A stretch of DNA of 9,713 bases, taken from positions 1 through 9,713 of the forward strand of contig JBOHHM010000019.1 of assembly GCA_050725495.1 (NCBI GenBank), given 5' to 3'. Below the pieces are notes generated by a model that worked only from the letters and a program-made list of their open reading frames with translations, had not been told where the DNA came from and searched no databases. This document shows, piece after piece, positions 1 through 6,296 of the stretch. Each line of letters starts with the position of its first letter. Position 1 is the first letter of the stretch. The position numbers and the translations under genes were made by a program. This DNA comes from JBOHHM01 sp050725495 (GTDB lineage: Bacteria; Pseudomonadota; Gammaproteobacteria; Burkholderiales; Burkholderiaceae_C).

Positions 1-1335
1 CTGATCGACAGCGGCATGTCCTGGCAGCAGGCCGTGGGCACGGTGTTCCTCGGCAACCTGATCGTGCTGGTGCCGATGCTGCTGATCGGCCATGCGGGCG
101 CCAAGTACGGCATTCCCTATGCCGTGCTGGCGCGCGCCTCGTTCGGCACGCGCGGCGCGCGGCTGCCGGCGCTGCTGCGCGCCCTGGTCGCTTGCGGCTG
201 GTACGGCATCCAGACCTGGTTCGGCGGCATGATGATCTACACGCTGGCCGGTGTCTTGATCGGCCAGCCGCTGGAGGGCGAGAAGATCGCAGGCCTGGGC
301 ATCAACCTCGGCCAGCTGATCTGCTTCCTGCTGTTCTGGGCGATCCAGTTCTACTTCGTGGTGCACGGCATCGAGTCCATCCGCAAGCTCGAGACCTATA
401 CCGCGCCGATCAAGATCGTGATCTGCTTCGTGCTGCTGGCCTGGGCCTATAAGCAGGCCGGTGGCTTCGGTCCGATCCTCGACCAGCCTTCGCAGTTCGT
501 TGAAGGCGGCAAGAAGGCGGGCCAGTTCAGCGCCGTGTTCTGGCCTTCACTGACCGCGATGGTCGGTTTCTGGGCCACGCTGGCGCTCAACATTCCCGAC
601 TTCACGCGCTTTGCCAAGTCGCAGCGCGACCAGCTCGTCGGCCAGGCCGTGGGCCTGCCCGCGCCCATGGGCCTGCTGGCGGCGCTGGCCGTGTTCGTGA
701 CCTCGGCCACCGTGGTGATCTACGGCAAGGCGCTGTGGGACCCGGTGGACCTGGCCAGCCGCATGAGCGGCGCGGCCGTGCTGATCGCGCTCATCATCCT
801 GCTGATCGACACCGTGAGCGTGAACCTGGCGGCCAACCTGGTCGGGCCGGCCTATGACTTCTCGGCGCTCAATCCGCGGCTCATCAGCTACAAGGTCGGC
901 GGCTACATCACGGTGGGCATCGCGATCGTGATGATGCCGTGGAAGATCCTCGAGTCCACCCAGGGCTATATCTTCACCTGGCTGATCGGCTACTCGGCCC
1001 TGCTCGGGCCGGTGGCCGGCATCCTGATCGTCGACTACTACCTGCTGCGGCGCACCGAGCTGCAGGTCGACGAGCTCTACCGCGAGCAGGGCGCCTACAG
1101 CTACCGCGGCGGCTGGAACGGGGTCGCCGTGCTGGCCTTCTTGCTGGGCGTGCTGCCCAATGTGCCGGGCTTCCTGAACGCGGCCTTCCCGCAGAGCTTC
1201 CCCGGCGTTGGCGAGCTGTTCAAGCAGATCTACACCTACGCCTGGTTCATCGGACTGGCGATCGCCGCGCTGGTCTACCGCGTCGGCATGGCCGGCAAGC
1301 TGGCGGCGCAGAGCGCGGCGCTGGGCCGCGCCTGA
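1..1335 (+). CDS. NCS1-family nucleobase/hydantoin:cation symporter, 5' partial
   Basis: Inner-membrane secondary transporter of the NCS1 family (Mhp1 hydantoin, PucI allantoin and uracil permeases). The reading frame is open from base 1, and comparison with roughly 480-500-residue relatives suggests some 40-60 N-terminal residues are missing; the Met at base 16 is internal (GMSW motif). Counting from that Met, about eleven hydrophobic segments remain (near 7-27, 51-82, 97-117, 131-147, 173-192, 212-238, 252-274, 295-315, 318-340, 365-386, 410-430). Visible family motifs are W62 and Q66 in GWYGIQTW, W186 in GFWATLALNIPDFTRFA and N270/N274 in SVNLAANLVGPAYD. These match the positions that contact the hydantoin ring in Mhp1. 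The DYYLLRR motif at 340-346 is also typical. The next gene starts 43 bases downstream and is a dihydropyrimidinase, so a pyrimidine, dihydropyrimidine or hydantoin is the likely substrate. Family is secure; exact substrate is inferred. Confidence 0.92.
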   Translation: MIDSGMSWQQAVGTVFLGNLIVLVPMLLIGHAGAKYGIPYAVLARASFGTRGARLPALLRALVACGWYGIQTWFGGMMIYTLAGVLIGQPLEGEKIAGLGINLGQLICFLLFWAIQFYFVVHGIESIRKLETYTAPIKIVICFVLLAWAYKQAGGFGPILDQPSQFVEGGKKAGQFSAVFWPSLTAMVGFWATLALNIPDFTRFAKSQRDQLVGQAVGLPAPMGLLAALAVFVTSATVVIYGKALWDPVDLASRMSGAAVLIALIILLIDTVSVNLAANLVGPAYDFSALNPRLISYKVGGYITVGIAIVMMPWKILESTQGYIFTWLIGYSALLGPVAGILIVDYYLLRRTELQVDELYREQGAYSYRGGWNGVAVLAFLLGVLPNVPGFLNAAFPQSFPGVGELFKQIYTYAWFIGLAIAALVYRVGMAGKLAAQSAALGRA

Positions 1336-1378
1336 CCAACCGGCCCAGCACAGCGGCCTCATTTCCGGAGCAAGCCTC

Positions 1379-2830
1379 ATGAGTACAGCCCTTTTGATCC
1401 GCGGCGGCACGGTGGTCAACGCCGAGCGCGAGTTCGCCGCCGATGTCCTGTGCGTGGACGGCCGCATCGCAGCCGTCGGCGCCGACCTGCGGGACCAGGC
1501 CCCGTCTGGCACGCAGATGCTGGACGCCAGCGGCCAATACCTGCTGCCCGGCGGCATCGACCCCCACACCCATATGCAGCTGCCGTTCATGGGCACGGTG
1601 ACCATGGACGACTTCTACAGCGGCACGGCGGCCGGCCTGGCCGGCGGCACGACCAGCATCATCGACTTCGTGATCCCCGACTCGCAGCAGCCGCTGATGG
1701 AGGCCTACCGCAGCTGGCGCGGCTGGGCCGAGAAGGCCGCGGCCGACTACAGTTTCCATGTCGCCATCACCTGGTGGGGCGACAGCGTGCACCGCGACAT
1801 GGCCACCCTGGTGCAAGAAGAGGGCGTCAACAGCTTCAAGCATTTCATGGCCTACAAGAACGCCATCATGTGCGACGACGAGACGCTGGTGAACAGCTTC
1901 CGCCGCGCGCTCGAACTCGGCGCCATGCCCACCGTGCATGCCGAGAACGGCGAGCTGGTCTACCTGCTGCAACAGGAGGTGGCCAGGATGGGCATCACCG
2001 GGCCCGAGGGCCATCCGCTGGCACGCCCGCCCATGGTCGAGGGCGAGGCCGCGAACCGCGCGATCGCGATCGCCGAGGTGCTGGGCGTGCCGATCTACAT
2101 CGTCCATGTCTCCTGCGTCGAGGCCGCAGACGCGATTGCGCGCGCCCGCGCGCGCGGCCAGCGCGTCTATGGCGAGGTGCTGGCCGGTCATCTGCTGATC
2201 GACGACAGCGTCTACCGCCATCCCGACTTCGCCACCGCCGCGGCCCATGTGATGAGCCCGCCGTTTCGGCCCAAGGGCCACCAGGAGGCGCTGTGGCGCG
2301 GTCTGCAGTCGGGCCAGCTGCATACCACCGCCACCGACCACTGCAGCTTCTGTGCGGCGCAGAAGGCCGCCGGGCGCGAGAACTTCGCGAAGATCCCCAA
2401 CGGTTGCGGCGGCATCGAGGAGCGCATGTCGGTGATCTGGGACGCCGGCGTCAACAGCGGGCGGCTCACGCCCAGCGAGTTCGTCGCCGTGACCTCGGCC
2501 AATGCGGCCAAGCTGTTCAACATCTATCCGCAAAAGGGCTGCATCACGGCTGGCGCCGACGCCGACCTCGTGCTGTGGGACCCGCAGGCCAGCAAGACCA
2601 TCTCGGCCCAGACCCAGCATTCCAAGGGCGACTTCAATATTTTCGAAGGACGCCCGGTGCGCGGCATTGCGAGCCACACCATCAGTCGCGGCCAGCTGGT
2701 CTGGGCCGACGGCGAGCTGCGTGCCCGGCAGGGCGCAGGGCGCTACCTCAAGCGGCCCGCCTTTGGCGCCAACTTCGAGGCGGCCAAACGCCGCAGCCAG
2801 GACCTGGCACCCACAGCGGTGCAGCGCTGA
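1379..2830 (+). CDS. hydA: dihydropyrimidinase / D-hydantoinase
   Basis: Cytoplasmic cyclic amidase of the amidohydrolase superfamily. It hydrolyses dihydrouracil/dihydrothymine (or 5-substituted hydantoins) to N-carbamoyl amino acids. At 483 aa it has the usual family length. The binuclear metal set is complete: H63 and H65 (DPHTHMQ), carboxylated-lysine candidate K160 (FMAYK), H187 (VHAENGE), H243 (IVHVSC) and D320 (ATDHCSFC). The C-terminal half (NGCGGIEERMSVIWD, FVAVTSANAAKLFNIYP) resembles true dihydropyrimidinases, including the eukaryotic enzymes. The start at 1379 was chosen because CGGAG (1366-1370) lies 8 bases upstream and the protein begins with the family-typical MSTALLIRGGTVV; a longer in-frame start would run into the transporter. 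It is followed after 21 bases by the carbamoylase gene that acts on its product. Dihydropyrimidine versus hydantoin preference cannot be settled from sequence alone; the neighbours favour pyrimidine breakdown. Confidence 0.95.
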   Translation: MSTALLIRGGTVVNAEREFAADVLCVDGRIAAVGADLRDQAPSGTQMLDASGQYLLPGGIDPHTHMQLPFMGTVTMDDFYSGTAAGLAGGTTSIIDFVIPDSQQPLMEAYRSWRGWAEKAAADYSFHVAITWWGDSVHRDMATLVQEEGVNSFKHFMAYKNAIMCDDETLVNSFRRALELGAMPTVHAENGELVYLLQQEVARMGITGPEGHPLARPPMVEGEAANRAIAIAEVLGVPIYIVHVSCVEAADAIARARARGQRVYGEVLAGHLLIDDSVYRHPDFATAAAHVMSPPFRPKGHQEALWRGLQSGQLHTTATDHCSFCAAQKAAGRENFAKIPNGCGGIEERMSVIWDAGVNSGRLTPSEFVAVTSANAAKLFNIYPQKGCITAGADADLVLWDPQASKTISAQTQHSKGDFNIFEGRPVRGIASHTISRGQLVWADGELRARQGAGRYLKRPAFGANFEAAKRRSQDLAPTAVQR

Positions 2831-2840
2831 AAGACATTGC

Positions 2841-2845
2841 AGGAG
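2841..2845 (+). promoter_or_regulatory. Shine-Dalgarno that fixes the carbamoylase start
   Basis: AGGAG lies 6 bases before the ATG at 2852. It falls downstream of an alternative in-frame TTG at 2837, so it supports the ATG and rules out the longer TTG-initiated form. Confidence 0.8.
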
Positions 2846-2851
2846 ATCACC

Positions 2852-4108
2852 ATGGATATGACAATCGTCCCCGCCACCGACCAGCTCAGAATCAACGGCG
2901 AACGTCTGTGGTCTTCGCTGATGGAGCTCGCCAGCATTGGCGCCACGCCCAAGGGCGGCGTCTGCCGCCTCGCGCTCAGCGACCTCGATCGGCAGGGCCG
3001 CGACCTCGTGCTTCAATGGGCGCGCGAGGCCGGCATGAGCGTCACGGTCGACAAGATCGGCAACGCCTTCATGCGCCGCCCCGGGCGCAACAACGCTCTG
3101 CCACCGGTGATGACCGGCAGCCACATCGACACCCAGCCCACCGGCGGCAAGTTCGACGGCAACTACGGCGTGCTGGCCGGGCTCGAGGTGGTGCGCACGC
3201 TCAACGACCATGACATCGAAACCGAGGCGCCGATCGAGGTCGCGTTCTGGACCAACGAGGAGGGCTCGCGCTTCGTGCCGGTGATGATGGGCTCGGGCGT
3301 GTTCGCCAAGGCCTTTACGCTCGAGCATGCCTATGCGGCGCGCGACAGCGAGGGCAAGTCGGTCAAGCAAGAGCTCGAGCGCATCGGCTACATCGGCGCG
3401 CAAGAGCCGGGCGACCATCCCATCGGCTCCTACTTCGAGACCCATATCGAGCAGGGCCCGGTGCTGGAGGACAACGACAAGACCATTGGCGTGGTCAGCG
3501 CGGTGCTCGGCATTCGCTGGTACGACTGCACCGTCACCGGCATGGAGGCTCATGCCGGCCCGACGCCCATGGCCTTGCGCCAGGACGCCTTGCAGGTTGC
3601 CGCGCGGCTGATGCAGGAGGTGGTGGCCATCGCCCATCGTCATCCGCCGCATGGCCGCGGCACGGTCGGCATGGTGCAGGTGCATCCGAACAGCCGCAAC
3701 GTGATCCCGGGGCGCGTCAAGTTCTCGATCGACCTGCGCAACGCCACCGACGAGCTGGTCGAGCGCATGGACGCCGACATCCGCGCCGCGGCAGACCGGC
3801 TCAGCAAGGAGAGCGGCCTGACTGTGGCCATCGAGCTGGTCTCGCATTACCCGGCCCAGCCCTTCCACCCCGACTGCGTGCAGGCCGTGGCGCGCGCAGC
3901 CGACAAGCTGGGCTATTCGGCTATGCCGGTGGTCTCGGGCGCCGGACACGATGCGGTCTATATGGCGCAGCTGGCGCCAGCGGGCATGATCTTCATTCCC
4001 TGCAAGGACGGCATCAGCCACAACGAGATCGAAGACGCCAAGCCCGAACACATCAGCGCTGGCTGCAACGTGCTGCTGCACGCCATGCTGGAGCGCGCGG
4101 GAACCTGA
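2852..4108 (+). CDS. hyuC: N-carbamoyl-amino-acid hydrolase / beta-ureidopropionase (M20-type zinc amidase)
   Basis: Zinc-dependent amidase of the M20 peptidase fold, in the family of L-carbamoylase, beta-ureidopropionase and allantoate amidohydrolase. It removes the carbamoyl group from N-carbamoyl amino acids, releasing the amino acid, CO2 and ammonia. At 418 aa it has full family length. The metal and catalytic residues are all visible: H91 (GSHIDTQPTGG), bridging D102 (KFDGNYG), catalytic E136 and ligand E137 (TNEEGSRF), H198 (ETHIEQGPVLE) and H390 (GISHNE). H234 in MEAHAGPTPM marks the lid/dimerisation domain insertion, and H366 sits in GAGHDA. Directly after dihydropyrimidinase, beta-ureidopropionase (N-carbamoyl-beta-alanine hydrolysis) is the most likely role. 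Allantoate amidohydrolase shares the fold and is the main alternative, but no allantoinase is present in the window. No strong terminator is visible after the stop. Confidence 0.93.
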   Translation: MDMTIVPATDQLRINGERLWSSLMELASIGATPKGGVCRLALSDLDRQGRDLVLQWAREAGMSVTVDKIGNAFMRRPGRNNALPPVMTGSHIDTQPTGGKFDGNYGVLAGLEVVRTLNDHDIETEAPIEVAFWTNEEGSRFVPVMMGSGVFAKAFTLEHAYAARDSEGKSVKQELERIGYIGAQEPGDHPIGSYFETHIEQGPVLEDNDKTIGVVSAVLGIRWYDCTVTGMEAHAGPTPMALRQDALQVAARLMQEVVAIAHRHPPHGRGTVGMVQVHPNSRNVIPGRVKFSIDLRNATDELVERMDADIRAAADRLSKESGLTVAIELVSHYPAQPFHPDCVQAVARAADKLGYSAMPVVSGAGHDAVYMAQLAPAGMIFIPCKDGISHNEIEDAKPEHISAGCNVLLHAMLERAGT

Positions 4109-4177
4109 AGCGCAGCGCTTTACCGCCGGGTGCAAGCCCACTTGTCATGAGCATAGCCAAACGGGGGAGAGCCAGGC

Positions 4178-4759
4178 TCAGGGCTGGGGGCGCGCTGCCC
4201 AGCGTTTTCGGCTGCCACCGTGGCGGCGGTCGGCGACGACTTCGACCAGGTTGGCCTGCGACAAGCTGATCGCACGGCGGCGCAACACGCTCAAGATCCT
4301 CTCCAGCGCTTCCACATCCTGTTGGGGCAGAGCCGCCAGCAGCGCGTGGTTGAGTTCAACCACGCGCGGAAAAATTCTCCGGTACAGTGCATGACCCTCG
4401 ACGGTCAGCTGGACGGCGGCGCGGCGCCGGTCGCCGGCCTGGGCACGCCGCTGGACCAGGCCTTTTTCGATCAGCTGCATCAGGATCTTGGAGGTGCGCG
4501 AGCGGTCCAGGCCCGAACGGATGGCCAGCTCCGAGGGTGTCAGCTCGATCATGCCTGCCAGCAGCGCGATGTAGCGCCACTCCTGGCGGGTCACGCCGAA
4601 ACCCCCTTCGCACATGCGGGTGATGTTTAGCCCACTGAAAAACTCCACCAGGTGAAGCTGGTAGTTCACGAGATCGAAGATGCTCTTCGGGTTGGCGAAA
4701 TCCGGCGGCGGGCCCTCATCGGCGGGCGACATTGCGGCGGCGCGGCGTGCATCAGTCAT
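4178..4759 (-). CDS. MarR-family transcriptional regulator
   Basis: A 193-aa winged helix-turn-helix protein, slightly long for MarR because of a roughly 25-residue polar N-terminus and a basic C-terminal tail (RKRWAARPQP). The DNA-binding core is clear: the helix-turn-helix spans about 74-102 (PSELAIRSGLDRSRTSKILM), followed by a wing at 104-122 with the family hallmark GDRRR and LTVEG. Flanking helices (about 27-70 and 127-165) form the usual dimer interface. MarR proteins bind short palindromes as dimers and commonly repress a divergent operon until a small ligand binds. Here the gene diverges from the aldehyde dehydrogenase operon across 76 bases containing inverted repeats, so control of that operon and of itself is the natural inference. 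The start at 4759 lacks a good Shine-Dalgarno; the in-frame ATG at 4732 is a possible alternative. The ligand is unknown; a pathway intermediate is plausible. Confidence 0.9.
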   Translation of the reverse strand: MTDARRAAAMSPADEGPPPDFANPKSIFDLVNYQLHLVEFFSGLNITRMCEGGFGVTRQEWRYIALLAGMIELTPSELAIRSGLDRSRTSKILMQLIEKGLVQRRAQAGDRRRAAVQLTVEGHALYRRIFPRVVELNHALLAALPQQDVEALERILSVLRRRAISLSQANLVEVVADRRHGGSRKRWAARPQP

Positions 4760-4779
4760 CTGGCGATCTTGATGAGGGT

Positions 4780-4801
4780 AAATCCTAGGAATAGTGGATT
4801 T
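4780..4801. promoter_or_regulatory. Inverted repeat, candidate MarR operator
   Basis: AAATCC (4780-4785), 10 bases, GGATTT (4796-4801): a perfect 6-base inverted repeat of total length 22, a typical size for MarR sites. It ends next to the -35 box of the aldehyde dehydrogenase promoter. It also overlaps TAGGAT on the - strand (4787-4782), a possible -10 for the regulator gene. Binding is inferred. Confidence 0.45.
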
Positions 4802-4829
4802 TTGACATTGTAGGTTGACGGCCTATTGT
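4802..4829 (+). promoter_or_regulatory. sigma70-type promoter of the aldehyde dehydrogenase operon
   Basis: A consensus TTGACA -35 box (4802-4807) is separated by 16 bases from TATTGT (4824-4829, 4 of 6 matches to TATAAT). Transcription would start near 4836, the A of the ATG, so the message may have no 5' leader. No Shine-Dalgarno is seen before that ATG. Confidence 0.55.
4811..4825. promoter_or_regulatory. Second short inverted repeat, possible operator
   Basis: TAGG (4811-4814), 7 bases, CCTA (4822-4825), lying within the spacer and -10 of the promoter. The arms are short and could arise by chance; the position would suit steric repression. Confidence 0.25.
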
Positions 4830-4835
4830 TCACCC

Positions 4836-6272
4836 ATGGACGACAGATCGCTTCCCCTGCAGCTCATTGACGGGCACTGGCGCGCTGGCCGCGGCCCGGC
4901 GTACAACACGGTCACGGATCCTGCCAGCGCAGAGCCGGTGGCGACCTACGCGCGCGCCTCGCAGGACGACATTGCCGACGCGCTGGCCGCCTGTGAGGCC
5001 GGTTTTGAAGCCTGGCGCGGCCAGACCGCGCTGGAGCGCGCCAAGGTGCTGCGCGCCGGTGCAGCTGCCTTGCGCGCAGACGGCGAGCGCATCGCGCAGT
5101 TGCTCACGCACGAGCAGGGCAAGCCCCTCGTCGAGGCCCGGCGCGAGCTGGAGCAGGCCGCCGACACTTTGGAGTGGCATGCCGACGAGGGGCGGCGAGC
5201 CTATGGGCAGGTGATTCCGTCGCGCTGGCCCGGCACCCAGTTTCATACCGAGCGGGTCCCGGTGGGCCCGGTGGCCGCGTTCACGCCCTGGAATTTCCCG
5301 GTCATGCTGTCGGCCATCAAGCTGTCGGCCGCGCTGGCCGCGGGCTGCTCGGTGATTTTGAAGCCCGCCGAAGAAACGCCTATGGCCGTTGCGGCCATGG
5401 TCGATTGCCTGCACCAGGCCGGCTTGCCGCCCGGCGCGCTGCAGCTGCTGGTGGGTGACGCTGCGCAAATTTCCGAAAGCCTGATCCGCGCGCCCCAAAT
5501 CCGCAAGATTTCGTTCACCGGCTCCACGGCGGTCGGCCGCCTGCTGGCGCAGCAGGCGGGACAGCACCTCAAGCCCATCACGCTGGAGCTGGGCGGCCAT
5601 GCGCCTGTCGTGGTCTGCGAAGACGCGGATCTGGAGGCGGCCGTGCGCGCGCTCGCCGGCATCAAGTTCCGCAACGCGGGGCAGATTTGCGCCAACCCCT
5701 CGCGCTTCTTTGTGCACCGCAGCCTGGCCGGCCGTTTTGCCCAGGCGTTTGCCGACGTGGCCCAGTCGCTGCAGGTCGGTCCCGGCGCTCAGGCGGGCAC
5801 GACCATGGGCCCGCTGGCCAATCCCCGGCGTGTCGCCGCGATGCAAGCGCTGGTGGCTGACGCGCAGGCTTGTGGCGCGCGCGTCGTCCACGGTGGTGGG
5901 CGTGGCGCCGAGAACGGCTATTTCTTCGAGCCCACCGTTTTGGCCGATGTGCCGGATCACGCCCGCGTCATGCGTGAGGAACCGTTTGGCCCGCTGGTGC
6001 CGATCACGCCTTTTGATTCGCTGGACGAAGCGATTGGGCGCGCCAATGCGATCGAACTCGGGCTGGCGGCCTTCGGCTTCACGCAGTCGCTGGCGACCGC
6101 ACGGCGCCTCAGCAATGAACTGCGCGCCGGTGCGGTAGCGATCAACACCGTCACCCTGATGCAACCCGAAACACCGTTTGGCGGTGTGCGCGACAGCGGC
6201 TTCGGCCGCGAGAACGGCAGCGAAGGCCTGGCCTCCTACCAAAGCGTTCGAACCGTCGCCATCGCCGTCTGA
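4836..6272 (+). CDS. NAD(P)-dependent aldehyde dehydrogenase, semialdehyde-dehydrogenase type
   Basis: Cytoplasmic ALDH-superfamily enzyme that oxidises an aldehyde to the free acid with NAD(P)+. At 478 aa it is full length. Motifs in order: oxyanion N153 (FTPWNFPV), cofactor-binding K176 (ILKPAEETP), FTGS at 227-230, general base E251 (LELGGHAP), catalytic C285 (NAGQICAN), and E382 (EEPFGP). Overall it looks GabD/succinate-semialdehyde-dehydrogenase-like. It lacks the CoA-acylating MmsA-type signature around the cysteine. The second cysteine found two residues further on in E. coli-type GabD is Asn here. The 24-base gap to an omega-aminotransferase suggests it oxidises that enzyme's semialdehyde product (malonate semialdehyde or similar). 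The ATG at 4836 is preferred over TTG at 4815, which would lie inside the promoter. Phe codons are TTT in 8 of 18 cases, more than in the neighbouring genes. Substrate is inferred. Confidence 0.92.
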   Translation: MDDRSLPLQLIDGHWRAGRGPAYNTVTDPASAEPVATYARASQDDIADALAACEAGFEAWRGQTALERAKVLRAGAAALRADGERIAQLLTHEQGKPLVEARRELEQAADTLEWHADEGRRAYGQVIPSRWPGTQFHTERVPVGPVAAFTPWNFPVMLSAIKLSAALAAGCSVILKPAEETPMAVAAMVDCLHQAGLPPGALQLLVGDAAQISESLIRAPQIRKISFTGSTAVGRLLAQQAGQHLKPITLELGGHAPVVVCEDADLEAAVRALAGIKFRNAGQICANPSRFFVHRSLAGRFAQAFADVAQSLQVGPGAQAGTTMGPLANPRRVAAMQALVADAQACGARVVHGGGRGAENGYFFEPTVLADVPDHARVMREEPFGPLVPITPFDSLDEAIGRANAIELGLAAFGFTQSLATARRLSNELRAGAVAINTVTLMQPETPFGGVRDSGFGRENGSEGLASYQSVRTVAIAV

Positions 6273-6282
6273 GACTATTTGC

Positions 6283-6288
6283 AAGGAG
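6283..6288 (+). promoter_or_regulatory. Shine-Dalgarno that fixes the aminotransferase start
   Basis: AAGGAG lies 8 bases before the ATG at 6297 and downstream of an in-frame TTG at 6279, so the ATG is the real start. Confidence 0.8.
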
Positions 6289-6296
6289 CTACCTGT

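Noticed and set aside
1208..1378. In-frame upstream extension of the dihydropyrimidinase
   Set aside because: It would overlap the transporter gene and adds an Arg/Ser-rich tail unlike the family. The ATG at 1379 has a Shine-Dalgarno and a family-typical N-terminus.
2333..2356. Cysteine-containing DHCSFC motif at the metal-binding Asp of the dihydropyrimidinase
   Set aside because: It differs from the DHCPF form of many hydantoinases. From memory, DHC-x-FCA variants occur in the proteobacterial dihydropyrimidinase subfamily, and all metal ligands are present, so it is not treated as unusual.
1247..4141. A 964-codon open frame on the - strand across the dihydropyrimidinase and carbamoylase genes
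   Set aside because: It is antisense to two intact enzymes with complete active sites. Its composition (His, Arg, Gly, Ala rich, no recognisable domain) is that of the codon shadow expected in high-GC DNA.
4108..4177. Possible bidirectional terminator between the convergent carbamoylase and marR genes (AAGCGC-A-GCGCTT at 4108-4120; GGGT-GCAA-GCCC at 4128-4139)
   Set aside because: The first has essentially no loop, the second has a 3-4 bp stem, and neither is followed by a T run. No convincing intrinsic terminator is seen.
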